Part shown: positions 10,810 through 19,428 of the stretch, in pieces
How positions within the stretch are numbered: position 1 is the stretch's first letter
How the letters are laid out: each line of letters begins with the position of its first letter
Source of the DNA: Variovorax sp. DXTD-1
Lineage (GTDB): Bacteria; Pseudomonadota; Gammaproteobacteria; Burkholderiales; Burkholderiaceae_C
NCBI RefSeq assembly: GCF_003984625.1
Contig: NZ_RWKH01000010.1
Location: forward strand, 62,001-126,000
Direction: 5' to 3'
Length of the DNA: 64,000 nucleotides
The notes under the pieces: model-generated
The model's input: the letters and a program-made list of their open reading frames with translations, nothing else
The model's database searches: none
What the model was told of the DNA's origin: nothing
Position numbers and translations under genes: made by a program

Positions 10810-10836
10810 AAAAAAAAGCACGCGGGTGGCGCGTGC
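10810..10836 (-). terminator. intrinsic terminator immediately before the aspA ribosome site
   Basis: Read on the minus strand, a 7-bp all-strong stem GCACGCG / CGCGTGC with a CCACC loop is followed by eight U residues. The aspA Shine-Dalgarno sequence begins only about five bases later. It can end the LysR transcript, but its position also suits an attenuator in the aspA leader. Confidence 0.75.
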
Positions 10837-10981
10837 CGGAAGTCTTGCTGTGACAGCGGTGTGATTGGAAACTGCCGCGACTTTAGTGGCGCCAGGCCCG
10901 CGACGCCAATGCCGTTTGCGGGGAGCCCTATGCGCAGCATTTATAGATTGTGCAGCGCACAAATTCCATCCGTCAATCAGG

Positions 10982-11974
10982 TCACCGTTTGGGCTGGGCA
11001 CCGACCAGGTACGACCAGAGCGCATCGGCCGTGCGCTTGGGCTGCAGGCCTTCTGAAGAACCCGCAACGGCCTTCGCGGAGCGGCCGGTGCCGGTCTTTA
11101 CGGGAACCGGTGCGCTCGGCCGTTCGCGGTAGGCGCGGATTTCCATCGTCGCCTCCAGGCTGTCGATCTCGGGCGGCAGCGCGCTCACCAGCTTGCGCGC
11201 CTTGATTTCCTTGCGCACCGCGCTCTGCGGCAGAAAGGCGATGCCGTGGCCCTCGAGCGCCATGACCTTCAGGCCTTCGGCCATGTCGGTTTCATAGACC
11301 CGGTCGAGGTGGATGGCGGTGCCCGACTCTTTCAGCAGCTGGTCGACCACCCGTCCCAGGTAGGCGCCGGGCGCGTAGCCCAGGTAAGGCAGCGGCTGGC
11401 CGGGCCTTCCGGGCAGGCGGAAGCGCGGTGCGCCCTCGGCATCGGCCTTGACCCAGGGCGCCACGGTTTCCTCGCCCAGGCTGACCATTTCGTACTTGTT
11501 GGCGTCGAGCTGCAGCGGCTGCGAGGGGTGGTGGTAGGCAATCAGCAGGTCGCAGCTGCCTTCGACCAGCCGCAGCACGGCGTCGTGCACATTGAGCGCG
11601 ATGAGCCGGCTCTTGATGGGCCCGAAGTGCTCGCGCAGGCTGGTCACCCAGGAGGGGAAAAAGGTGAAGGCCAGCGTGTGCGGGACGGCAATTTCGATCA
11701 CGTCCTGCCCGGCGGCCGAGTGCCCGCGCAGCATGGCGCGCGTGCTCTGCAGCGATTGCAGCATCTCGATGGCCTGGCTGTAGAGCGTCTGGCCCGCGGG
11801 CGTGAGGCGCGTGGGGTAGGAGCTGCGGTCGACCAGGTCGGTGCCGGCCCAGCCCTCCAGCGCCTGGATGCGCCGCGAAAAAGCCGGCTGCGTGACATGC
11901 CTCAATTGGGCCGAGCGGCTGAAGCTGCGCGTTTCCGCCAGGCTGATGAAGTCTTCTAGCCACTTTGTTTCCAT
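10982..11974 (-). CDS. LysR-family transcriptional regulator
   Basis: The 330-residue protein has the LysR helix-turn-helix at residues 1-60 (FISLAETRSFSRSAQLRHVTQPAFSRRI), followed by the effector domain starting near residue 92. The effector region and the HTH variant QLRHVTQPAFSRRIQALE are typical of LysR proteins found near amino-acid or amidase genes. A tail of about 45 residues rich in Pro, Lys and Arg follows the effector domain and is longer than usual. It is divergent from the amidase gene, 61 bases away, so it likely binds that shared promoter region. It is also upstream of aspA on the same strand, and could control either. Confidence 0.9.
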   Translation of the reverse strand: METKWLEDFISLAETRSFSRSAQLRHVTQPAFSRRIQALEGWAGTDLVDRSSYPTRLTPAGQTLYSQAIEMLQSLQSTRAMLRGHSAAGQDVIEIAVPHTLAFTFFPSWVTSLREHFGPIKSRLIALNVHDAVLRLVEGSCDLLIAYHHPSQPLQLDANKYEMVSLGEETVAPWVKADAEGAPRFRLPGRPGQPLPYLGYAPGAYLGRVVDQLLKESGTAIHLDRVYETDMAEGLKVMALEGHGIAFLPQSAVRKEIKARKLVSALPPEIDSLEATMEIRAYRERPSAPVPVKTGTGRSAKAVAGSSEGLQPKRTADALWSYLVGAQPKR

Positions 11975-12035
11975 ACGCGGCGATTATGCGAGCGCCGCGC
12001 CATACTGGACGCCCCCTCCTTTTCCCGCACTCGCC

Positions 12036-13478
12036 ATGTCTTTTGCCGACCTGCCCGAACTGACCGCCACCGAACTGTCGCACCTGATCGGGAGCCGCAA
12101 GGTGTCCTGCCGCGAGGTGATGCAAGCCTCGCTGGCGCGCATCGAGGCGCTCAACCCGCGCTTCAACGCCATTGTTTCGCTGCGCGACCCCGAAGCCCTG
12201 CTGGCCGAAGCCGGCGAGCGCGACGCCGAACTGGCACGCGGCGAGCGGCGCGGCTGGATGCACGGCTTTCCGCTGGCGGTGAAGGATCTGAGCCACGCCG
12301 CCGGGCTGCCGACCTCGATGGGCTCGCCGCTTTCGCCGCGCACCCCGGCGCGCACCGACAGCCTGCACGTCGCGCGCATGCGGGAGTCCGGCGCCGTCGT
12401 GATCGGCAAGACCAACACGCCGGAGTTCGGCCTGGGCTCGAACACCTACAACACGGTGTTCGGCATTACCCGCAACGCCTATGCGCCCGACCGCAGCGCC
12501 GGCGGCAGCAGCGGCGGCGCCGCGGTGGCGCTGGCCCTGGGCATGCTGCCGGTGGCCGACGGCAGCGACATGATGGGCTCGCTGCGCAACCCGGCCGCCT
12601 TCAACAACGTGATCGGCATGCGGCCTTCGCGCGGCCGCGTGCCCGGCGATCCGGAGCAGGAGCTGTTCTTCCAGCAACTGGGTACCGAAGGACCGATGGC
12701 CCGCAACGTGGAAGACACCGCGCGGCTGCTGGCGGTGCAGGCGGGCTTCGACACGCGCGTGCCTCTGTCCTCGCCGCAGGCCCTGCCGGCGCCCGATGCA
12801 CTGCGGCTCGACGACAACGTGGAGGGCCTGCGCGTGGGCTGGCTCGGCGGCATCTGGCCCGATCTGCCGCTGGCGCCGGGCATCCGCGAACTGGGCGAGC
12901 GCGCACTCGACACCTTTCGCGCCATCGGCTGCGAAGTGGAGCCCTGCACGCTCGACGTGCCGCGCGAGCACAACTGGAGCGCCTGGCTGCGCCTGCGGCA
13001 GCTGCTGGTGGGCGGCAAGCTCGGCGCGTACCTGCGCGACCCGAAGCTCTTTGCCCAGCTCAAGCCCGAGGCGCAGTGGGAAATAGAGCAGAGCCGCCAT
13101 CTTGATGCGACGTCGCTGTACCAGGCTTCGGTCTATCGCTCGAACGTGTACCGCGCATTCCTCAGCCTGTTCGAGCGCTTCGACTTCGTGCTGGCTCCAT
13201 CGGCGCAGGTGTTTCCTTTCGATGCCGAGCTGCACTGGCCCACTGAAGTCGCTGGCGTGCCGAGCGACACGTACCACCGCTGGATGGAAATCGTGACGCC
13301 GTTCACCCTGGCCGGCCTGCCCACGCTGAATGTGCGCGCGGGATTCGGCGAGGGTGGTTTGCCGATGGGCCTGCAGCTGGCCGGGCCGATCCATGCGGAT
13401 CTCGGCGTGCTGCGGCTGGGGCATGTGTATGAGAAGGCGTGCGGATGGGGTGCCCGGCGCCCTCCGGTCCTGGCTTGA
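12036..13478 (+). CDS. amidase (amidase-signature family)
   Basis: The 480-residue enzyme has the Ser-cisSer-Lys triad of this family in correct spacing: Lys83 in AVKDLS, Ser158 in GGSSGG, and the nucleophile Ser182 in MMGSLRNPAAF. The glycine-serine-rich signature spans residues 155-190. It hydrolyses an amide to a carboxylate and ammonia in the cytoplasm; the natural substrate is not evident. The usual DTGGS or DIGGS around the nucleophile reads DMMGS here, a mild deviation. The start is set by MSFADLPELTATEL, typical of amidases. It is divergent from a LysR gene and converges on a dehydrogenase, with a repeat hairpin between. Confidence 0.92.
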   Translation: MSFADLPELTATELSHLIGSRKVSCREVMQASLARIEALNPRFNAIVSLRDPEALLAEAGERDAELARGERRGWMHGFPLAVKDLSHAAGLPTSMGSPLSPRTPARTDSLHVARMRESGAVVIGKTNTPEFGLGSNTYNTVFGITRNAYAPDRSAGGSSGGAAVALALGMLPVADGSDMMGSLRNPAAFNNVIGMRPSRGRVPGDPEQELFFQQLGTEGPMARNVEDTARLLAVQAGFDTRVPLSSPQALPAPDALRLDDNVEGLRVGWLGGIWPDLPLAPGIRELGERALDTFRAIGCEVEPCTLDVPREHNWSAWLRLRQLLVGGKLGAYLRDPKLFAQLKPEAQWEIEQSRHLDATSLYQASVYRSNVYRAFLSLFERFDFVLAPSAQVFPFDAELHWPTEVAGVPSDTYHRWMEIVTPFTLAGLPTLNVRAGFGEGGLPMGLQLAGPIHADLGVLRLGHVYEKACGWGARRPPVLA

Positions 13479-13479
13479 C

Positions 13480-13583
13480 TCCCTCCCCCTTTGGGGGAGG
13501 GCTGAGGTGGGGGCAAGCGGCGCATCCACTGGGCGCCCTGCCCGCCCCCATCCCAACCTTCCCCCAGCGGGGGAAGGGGCAAG
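13480..13583. repeat. inverted pair of GC-rich repeats between convergent genes
   Basis: The segment contains TCCCTCCCCCTTTGGGGGAGG (first 20 bases from 13480) with a GGTGGGGGC tail, and an inverted partner ending CCCCAGCGGGGGAAGGGGCA at 13580. Each half has its own small hairpin, and the halves can pair with each other. It fills the space between the amidase and dehydrogenase stops and may act as a bidirectional terminator. It belongs to the same loose family as the repeats at 15320, 22611 and 22963. Confidence 0.7.
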
Positions 13584-13586
13584 GCA

Positions 13587-14525
13587 TCAGACCGGGGTCA
13601 ATACTCCGCGCCCTGCAAAATGCCCTTCGGCATTCGCAAGGAAATGGTCGACCGATTTCTGCGTCGCCTCCGGCGACCAGCCCGCCATGTGCGGCGTGAG
13701 CAGCACGTTGTCCAGGCCGATCAGCGGTTCGGGCCGCTTCGGCTCGCTTTCATAGACGTCCAGGCCCGCGCCGGCAATGCGGTTCTCGCGCAGCGCTGCG
13801 GCCAGCGCCTCGGTATCGACCACGCTGCCGCGGCCGATGCTGACCAGGAAGCCCTGCGGCCCGAGTGCATCGAGCACCTCGGCATTCACCAGGTGGCGCG
13901 TGGCCGGCCCGCCGGGCGCGGCGAGCACCAGAAAATCGGCCCACGTGGCGAGCGATTTCAGGTCGTCGAAGTAGCGCTGCGTTGCGCCTTCTCGCGGCTT
14001 GCGGTTGTGATAGCCCACTTCCATGTCGAACGCGGCCGCGCGCTTGGAGATCTTCTGGCCGATGGTGCCCAGCCCGAGGATGCCGAGCTTCTTGCCCGAC
14101 ACGTTCGGCGGCTGCGGAATCGCCTCGCGCCACACGCCCTCGCGGCACAGCCGGTCGAGTTGGCGAAACCCGCGAACGATGCTGATCAGCAGGCCGAAGG
14201 CGTGGTCGGCCACGCAGTCGTCATTGGTGCCCGCGCCGTTGGCCGTGACGATGCCGCGCGCCCGGGTCGCGTCGAGCGGCACGCCTTCGTAGCCCGCGCC
14301 CATGCAGCAGACGAGCTCGAGCGCCGGCATGGCCGCGATCTCTTCGGGCGTGATGCCGATCACGCCGATGGTCAGCACCGCGCGAAATTTCTTGCCGTGC
14401 TCGGCAACGGCCGCGGCGCGCGCGGCGGGGTCGAAGGCGTAGGTCACGTCGTAGACCTCGGCAATCTGGGCCTGGTGGGCGCTCGAGAGGCTGTTGAGCA
14501 CCAGCAGGGGAATCTTGGTCGGCAC
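13587..14525 (-). CDS. D-isomer-specific 2-hydroxyacid dehydrogenase
   Basis: The 312-residue enzyme has the NAD(P)-binding motif LGILGLGTIGQ (about residues 142-152), the arginine region SIGRGSVVDTEAL (about 230-242), a Glu in YESEPK and the catalytic His in LLTPHMAGW. These define the hydroxypyruvate/glyoxylate reductase-like branch. It reduces a 2-keto acid, or oxidises a 2-hydroxy acid, in the cytoplasm. The start is GTG at 14525, supported by AGGAG eight bases upstream; an ATG further out at 14606 overlaps the upstream ABC gene and has no such site. It is 41 bases downstream of the ABC exporter gene. Confidence 0.9.
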   Translation of the reverse strand: MPTKIPLLVLNSLSSAHQAQIAEVYDVTYAFDPAARAAAVAEHGKKFRAVLTIGVIGITPEEIAAMPALELVCCMGAGYEGVPLDATRARGIVTANGAGTNDDCVADHAFGLLISIVRGFRQLDRLCREGVWREAIPQPPNVSGKKLGILGLGTIGQKISKRAAAFDMEVGYHNRKPREGATQRYFDDLKSLATWADFLVLAAPGGPATRHLVNAEVLDALGPQGFLVSIGRGSVVDTEALAAALRENRIAGAGLDVYESEPKRPEPLIGLDNVLLTPHMAGWSPEATQKSVDHFLANAEGHFAGRGVLTPV

Positions 14526-14566
14526 GTCTGAACTCCTGGATCGATTAAAAAAGAAGAATGATCGGG

Positions 14567-16444
14567 CTACATCAGCGGTGTGGCTTCGCTTTTTTGCAAA
14601 GCCCACATCTGCGCATAGCGGCCTTGCCTGGCCAGCAGCTCGGCATGCGTGCCGCGCTCGACGATCACGCCCGCTTCGAGCACCAGGATCTCGTGCGCGT
14701 CGACCACGGTCGACAGCCGGTGCGCGATGACCAGCGTGGTCTTGTCCTGCGCCGCGCTCTTGAGCTCGGACTGAATGGCGCGCTCGTTGGCCGAATCCAG
14801 CGCCGAAGTGGCTTCGTCGAAGATCACGATCGGCGGGTTCTTGAGCAGCGTGCGCGCAATGGCCACGCGCTGCTTCTCTCCGCCCGAAAGCTTGAGGCCG
14901 CGCTCGCCCACCGTGGTCTCGTAGCCCAGGGGCGTGGCCGAGATGAAGTCGTGGATGCGGGCCGCGCGCGCGGCGTTTTCCACTTCTTCGCGCGTGGCGC
15001 CGGGGCGGCCGTAGGCGATGTTGTATTCGACCGTGTCGTTGAACAGAACCGTGTCTTGCGGCACGATGCCGATGGCGCGGCGCACGCTGGATTGCTGCAC
15101 TTCGCGGATGTCCTCGCCGCCGATGGTGATACGGCCCTGCTGCACGTCGTAGAAGCGGTAAAGCAGTCGTGCGAGCGTGGACTTGCCCGAGCCCGAGGGG
15201 CCGACCACGGCCACGGTCTTGCCGGCCGGAATCTCGAAGCTCACGTGCTTCAAGATGGGGCGCGCGGGCTCGTAGGCAAAGCTCACGTCTTCGAAGCGGA
15301 TGGTGGAGTCGAAGCCGCTGCCCTCACCCCTGCCCTCTCCCGGAGGGAGAGGGAGCAAAGACAGAGGTTGCGCACCGGGCGCATCGCGCACCTCGCGCTC
15401 TTTTTCCATCAGCACGAACATCTTGTCCAGGTCGGCCAGGCTCTGCTTGATCTCACGGTAGATCACGCCCAGAAAGTTGAGCGGAATGTAGAGCTGGATC
15501 ATGAAGGCGTTGACCATCACCAGGTCGCCCAGCGTCATGCGCCCTTCGACCACGCCCGAGGTGGCGCGCCAGAGCATCAGCACCAGGCTCACGGCAATGA
15601 TCATCTGCTGCCCGATGTTGAGCATGCTCAGCGTGCGCTGGCTCTTGATGGCGGCCTTGCGGTAGCGGTCCAGGCTGGCGTCGTAGCGCTTCGCCTCGAA
15701 CTCCTCGTTGTTGAAATACTTGACGGTTTCGTAGTTCAGCAGCGAATCGACCGCGCGGCTCTGGGCCATGGAGTCGAGCTCGTTCATGGTCTTGCGAAAC
15801 TGGGTGCGCCACTCGGTCACGGTGACCGTGAAGCTGATGTACAACACCAGCGCCGCGGCCGTGATCCAGACAAAGAGCGAGTCGAACTTCACGCCCAGAA
15901 TCGTGAGCACCAGCACCAGCTCGATGATGGTCGGCACGATGCTGTAGAGCGACATCGAGATGAGCGAGTGCACCCCGCGCGTGCCGCGCTCGATGTCGCG
16001 CGTCATGCCGCCGGTCTGGCGCTCGAGGTGAAAGCGCAGGCTCAGCGAATGCAGATGGCCGAACACCTCCAGCGCAATCTGCCGGGCCGTGCCTTCGGTG
16101 GCCTTGGCGAAGATGAGTTCGCGCAGTTCGCCGAAGAGCGCGGTCGAGAACCGCAGCAGCCCGTAGGCCAGCAAAAGCCCGATGGGCACGATCAGGAGCG
16201 CCTGCGCCATGTCGGGCTTGGGCGTCATCGTGTCGATGAGGTTCTTGAGCAGCACCGGCACGCCCACGTTGGCCACCTTGGCGCCCACCATGAAGGCAAG
16301 CGCGGCAATCACCCGCCACTTGTACTGCCAGAGGTAGGGAAAAAGGCGGCGCAGCGTGGCCCAGTCGGAGCGGTCGCTGCGCGCCGGAGGGTGCCCGGCG
16401 ACGGGATGGGAGGGAGGGGGTAGGGCTTCGCCGCTGCGGCGCAT
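14567..16444 (-). CDS. Atm1-type ABC transporter, fused permease and ATPase
   Basis: The roughly 625-residue half-transporter has six membrane segments (residues about 40-320) and an ATPase domain with Walker [19 protein letters not shown], signature LSGGEKQR and Walker B PPIVIFDEATSALD. The segments RDIERGTRGVHSLISM and NYETVKYFNNEEFEAKRYD are hallmarks of the Atm1/HMT1 group, which exports glutathione-linked metal or sulfur compounds from the cytoplasm. In the linker between the two domains lies LLPLPPGEGRGEG, encoded by an inserted GC-rich repeat (15320-15356) that keeps the frame. The start is taken as ATG 16444; a TTG three codons earlier is possible. Confidence 0.9.
   Translation of the reverse strand: MRRSGEALPPPSHPVAGHPPARSDRSDWATLRRLFPYLWQYKWRVIAALAFMVGAKVANVGVPVLLKNLIDTMTPKPDMAQALLIVPIGLLLAYGLLRFSTALFGELRELIFAKATEGTARQIALEVFGHLHSLSLRFHLERQTGGMTRDIERGTRGVHSLISMSLYSIVPTIIELVLVLTILGVKFDSLFVWITAAALVLYISFTVTVTEWRTQFRKTMNELDSMAQSRAVDSLLNYETVKYFNNEEFEAKRYDASLDRYRKAAIKSQRTLSMLNIGQQMIIAVSLVLMLWRATSGVVEGRMTLGDLVMVNAFMIQLYIPLNFLGVIYREIKQSLADLDKMFVLMEKEREVRDAPGAQPLSLLPLPPGEGRGEGSGFDSTIRFEDVSFAYEPARPILKHVSFEIPAGKTVAVVGPSGSGKSTLARLLYRFYDVQQGRITIGGEDIREVQQSSVRRAIGIVPQDTVLFNDTVEYNIAYGRPGATREEVENAARAARIHDFISATPLGYETTVGERGLKLSGGEKQRVAIARTLLKNPPIVIFDEATSALDSANERAIQSELKSAAQDKTTLVIAHRLSTVVDAHEILVLEAGVIVERGTHAELLARQGRYAQMWALQKSEATPLM
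15320..15356. repeat. REP-like repeat inserted in frame in an ABC transporter gene
   Basis: GCCCTCACCCCTGCCCTCTC continues into CCGGAGGGAGAGGGAGC, a short hairpin. It matches the arm at 22963-23001, GCCCTCACCCTAGCCCTCTC then CCGCAAGCGGGAGAGGGG. Within the gene it encodes PLPPGEGRGEG in a linker between domains. Confidence 0.75.
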
Positions 16445-16487
16445 GAGGGACAATCGTGGTTGCTTTGTTCTGCCTCAGATTGTGCCC

Positions 16488-16907
16488 ATGTCCGATACTT
16501 CCAGCACCGCCGCTGCCGCCACCCTCAAAAGCCTGCCCACCGACATGGAGCTGGTGCTCAAGGTCATTCCCATGCCGGCGGACTGCAACGCCAACGGCGA
16601 CATCTTCGGCGGCTGGGTCATGGCGCAGTGCGACCTGGCCGGCTCGGTGATTCCGGCGCGCTACGCTAAGGGCCGCCAGGCCACGGTGGCGGTGAACGAA
16701 TTCATCTTCAAGCAGCCGGTGCGGCTGGGCGACATCCTGTCGTTCTATTCGAAGCTGGTGCGCATCGGGCGCACCTCGGTCACAGTCACGGTCGAGGTGT
16801 TCGCCGAGCGTTTCCGGGCCCAGGGCGAGTACATCAAGGTCACGCAGGCCACTTTCACCTACGTGGCCATCGACGACAACGGCCGCCCCCGCCCGATCGA
16901 AAAGTAA
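16488..16907 (+). CDS. yciA: acyl-CoA thioesterase, YciA type
   Basis: The 139-residue protein is a hotdog-fold thioesterase. The motif NANGDIFGGWVMAQCD (residues about 33-48) carries the catalytic Asp of the YciA/BACH group, and FKQPVRLGDIL, TSVTVTVEVF and TQATFTYVAID are the other conserved strands. It hydrolyses acyl-CoA to free acid and CoA. The ATG at 16488 is 43 bases from the divergent ABC exporter start, so the two share a promoter region. It converges with an enoyl-CoA hydratase gene. Confidence 0.92.
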   Translation: MSDTSSTAAAATLKSLPTDMELVLKVIPMPADCNANGDIFGGWVMAQCDLAGSVIPARYAKGRQATVAVNEFIFKQPVRLGDILSFYSKLVRIGRTSVTVTVEVFAERFRAQGEYIKVTQATFTYVAIDDNGRPRPIEK

Positions 16908-16932
16908 TTGGCGCTAAGGGGGCCGAGCGCCC

Positions 16933-17697
16933 TCAGACCTTCGAAAAATCCGGCTTGCGCTTTTCCATGAACGCGCCGAAGGCTTCGCGCGCGGCCGGTT
17001 CCCGCAGCATGCGGCCGAAGCTCGCGCCCTCTTCGTCCATGCGTTCGAGCACGGCGGGCAGTTGCGCCTTCTTCAGCAGGCGCTTGGTCTCGACGAGCGC
17101 ACTCAGCGGCTTGGCCGCGAGCTTGCGGGCCTGCACCTGGGCGATGGCGTTGGCTTCGGTCGGCGGCACGATGCGGTTGACCAGGCCCACTTCGAGCGCG
17201 GCCTCGGCCATGAAGGGTTCGCCCAGCAGCAGCGCCTCGGCCGCACGGTGGTAGCCCAGCATCTGCGGCACCAGCAGGCTCGAGGCCGCCTCGGGGCACA
17301 GGCCCAGGTTCACGAAAGGCATCGAGAACGCCGCGTTGTCGCCCGCATAGACCAGGTCGCAGTGGAACAGCATCGTGGTGCCGATACCGACGGCCGGGCC
17401 GCAAACGGACGCGACGATGGGCTTGGGAAAGGTCGCGATGCCGCGCAGGAAGCGGAACACCGGCGACTCCTTGCCGGCGGGCGGGGCGTTCAGGAAGTCG
17501 CCGATGTCGTTGCCCGCGCTGAAAATGGTGGGGTCGCCCTGGATCAGCACGCAGCGCACCGCGGCATCGCTCTCGGCCGCGGCCAGCGCGTCGGCCAGTT
17601 CGCCGTACATGTTGCTGGTGATCGAGTTCTTCTTGTCGACGCGGTTGAAGGTCAGGGTCATCACACCGGCTTCGGTGTGGACGAGGATGTCGCTCAT
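16933..17697 (-). CDS. enoyl-CoA hydratase/isomerase family protein
   Basis: The 254-residue crotonase-fold protein shows both oxyanion-hole segments: SAGNDIGDFL (about residues 61-70) and the VCGPAVGIGTTMLFHCDLVY block (about 99-118). The acid residue lies in NLGLCPEAASS; the Glu is the one usually catalytic in isomerases and hydratases. It acts on unsaturated acyl-CoA in the cytoplasm; hydration and isomerisation cannot be told apart. The start ATG 17697 (MSDILVHTEAG) is preferred over the one at 17760, which overlaps the upstream gene. It is 37 bases downstream of the DsbA-like isomerase gene and probably co-transcribed. Confidence 0.9.
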   Translation of the reverse strand: MSDILVHTEAGVMTLTFNRVDKKNSITSNMYGELADALAAAESDAAVRCVLIQGDPTIFSAGNDIGDFLNAPPAGKESPVFRFLRGIATFPKPIVASVCGPAVGIGTTMLFHCDLVYAGDNAAFSMPFVNLGLCPEAASSLLVPQMLGYHRAAEALLLGEPFMAEAALEVGLVNRIVPPTEANAIAQVQARKLAAKPLSALVETKRLLKKAQLPAVLERMDEEGASFGRMLREPAAREAFGAFMEKRKPDFSKV

Positions 17698-17734
17698 GGG
17701 AATGGTCCTTGAATAAAAACGGGTAACGCCGCGC

Positions 17735-18328
17735 TCAGGCGTCGAGGGCTTCTCGCACAAAATCCAGCCGGTCCTGGCCCCAGAACATCTGGTCGCCGAC
17801 GAACATGGTGGGCGCGCCGAACACGCCGCGCTCGACCGCTTCCTGCGTGACGGCCTTCAGGCAGTCTTTCACCTCCTGCGAACCGGCCAGCGCGAGCAAG
17901 GCGGCGGCGTCGAAGCCCGCATTCTGAAGCACCGCGCCGACAACGGCCGGGTCGTTCATGTTCTTCGGCTCGACCCACATCGCGTGAAATATGGCGTCGA
18001 CATACGCACCGAAGCGCGCCGGCTCCTTCATCTGAATGCCTGTGGCGCCGCGCATCAACAGCAGCGTATTGATCGGGAAGTGCGGGTTGTGCACAAAGGG
18101 CACGCCATAGCGCTTTGCAAAGCGCTGCAGGTCGATGGTCATGTACGGCGCCTTGGGCACCACTTCGGCGGGAGACCGGTTGCCGGTGGCCTGGAAAACG
18201 CCGCCCAGGAGCATGGGCTTCCAGACGAGTTCGGCGCCGGTGTCGGCGCAGACGTGCAGCAACTGGGTGGCGGCCAGGTAGGCGGCGGGGCTGCCGAAGT
18301 CGAAATAGAAGTCGACGGATTTGGTCAT
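17735..18328 (-). CDS. 2-hydroxychromene-2-carboxylate isomerase family (DsbA-like)
   Basis: The 197-residue protein has the kappa-GST/DsbA fold. FYFDFGSPAAY (residues 7-17) replaces the CxxC of DsbA with a serine (Ser13), as in this isomerase family, and the end GVFGAPTMFVGDQMFWGQDRLDFV carries the conserved Gly-Ala-Pro cis-proline loop. Family members isomerise ring-cleavage products using glutathione, but many relatives in fatty-acid and aromatic clusters have unknown substrates. It precedes the enoyl-CoA hydratase gene and follows the inverted repeat at 18371. Confidence 0.88.
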   Translation of the reverse strand: MTKSVDFYFDFGSPAAYLAATQLLHVCADTGAELVWKPMLLGGVFQATGNRSPAEVVPKAPYMTIDLQRFAKRYGVPFVHNPHFPINTLLLMRGATGIQMKEPARFGAYVDAIFHAMWVEPKNMNDPAVVGAVLQNAGFDAAALLALAGSQEVKDCLKAVTQEAVERGVFGAPTMFVGDQMFWGQDRLDFVREALDA

Positions 18329-18370
18329 GGGTGTGTCCTTGTCTTTACTCAGGTCGCCACTTGTTGGTGC

Positions 18371-18643
18371 GGCTGCTGTTCAGGGCGTGTGCACAGGCCA
18401 CCGGGTACTCCCCTCCGCGAATGTCCCCCGGGGCTGCGCCCCTCCTCCTTTATTTCGCTGCGCGGAGCACCCGATGCCCTGTGCACCTGGGCACGCTCTG
18501 GGTGTACCGCTGATCAACGGCCGCTCTGTGCAACGCACCCGCTGGCGGGGTGCCTTGCGCAGCGAAATAAAGGAGGAGGCCGCAGGCCGGGGGACATTCG
18601 CGGAGCAAGGTACCCCGTCGGCGGGAGCGCACCCTGAACAAGG
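18371..18643. repeat. 272-bp palindromic intergenic element, copy 2 (inverted)
   Basis: This is the reverse complement of the element at 3481-3752, with about eight differences seen by eye. It has the same mirrored arms: CCGCGAATGTCCCCCGG (from 18415), CTCCTCCTTTATTTCGCTGCGC (from 18442), and their complements at 18556-18602. It fills most of the 346-base gap between the isomerase gene and the SDR gene at 18675. The open frames across it are translations of the repeat and are not genes. Confidence 0.85.
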
Positions 18644-18674
18644 CATCGAACGCACAACGCAGCGATCCGACATC

Positions 18675-19415
18675 TCAGAACTTCTCCGACCAGGGTCGCA
18701 AATCAAGCTCATGCGTCCAAGCATCGCGCGGCTGCGAATGCAGCATCCAGTAGCTGTCAGCAATGTGCTCGGGGTTCAGGATGCCGTCGCTTTCCTTCAG
18801 CGCATACCGCTCGGGAAAATTGGTGCGAATGAACTCGGTGTCGATGGCGCCGTCGACCACCACGTGCGCGACGTGAATGCCCTGCGGCCCGAGCTCGCGG
18901 GCCATCGACTGGGCCAACGCACGCAAAGCCATCTTCGCGCCAGAGAAGGCGCCGAAGTTCGCTGCGCCTCGCAGCGATGCGGTGGCGCCCGTGAAGATGA
19001 TCGTGCCGCGATGCCCGCCCTTCGGGAGTTCGCGCGACACCATGCGCTTTGCGACCTCGCGCCCATTGAGAAAGCCCGAGAAGCAAGCCATCTCCCACAC
19101 TTTGAAATACTTGCGCGCGGTTTCGGTGAGGATGCTCTCGGGCACGTTGGCGCCGATGTTGAACACCATCACCTCGATGGGGCCGATCGTCGATTCGATC
19201 TGTTCGACCAGTGCGACCACTTCCTCTTCCTTGCGGGCGTCGCAGCCGAACGCATGGGCGCGGCCGCCGTCGGCTTCGATCTGCTCAACCAGCGGCTGCA
19301 GCTTGTCGAGGCTGCGCCGCGTCACGCAGGCGGCATAGCCTTCGCGCGCGAAGCGGCGGGCAATGGCACCGCCGGTGGCGTCGCCGGCTCCGACGATGAG
19401 TGCGGTCTTTTGCAT
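18675..19415 (-). CDS. SDR-family oxidoreductase with Phe in place of the catalytic Tyr
   Basis: The 246-residue protein has a Rossmann start (ALIVGAGDATGGAIARRF) and the central NIGAN motif, near the usual NNAG position. Where SDR enzymes have YxxxK it reads FSGAK, so the catalytic tyrosine is a phenylalanine; the lysine and the upstream Ser/Thr region (TGATASLRG) remain. It may bind cofactor without normal catalysis or use another residue. It is the last gene of the fatty-acid block, 13 bases after the thioesterase stop, and is likely co-transcribed with it. It ends beside the 272-bp repeat. Confidence 0.88.
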   Translation of the reverse strand: MQKTALIVGAGDATGGAIARRFAREGYAACVTRRSLDKLQPLVEQIEADGGRAHAFGCDARKEEEVVALVEQIESTIGPIEVMVFNIGANVPESILTETARKYFKVWEMACFSGFLNGREVAKRMVSRELPKGGHRGTIIFTGATASLRGAANFGAFSGAKMALRALAQSMARELGPQGIHVAHVVVDGAIDTEFIRTNFPERYALKESDGILNPEHIADSYWMLHSQPRDAWTHELDLRPWSEKF

Positions 19416-19428
19416 GGACGTTCTCTCG

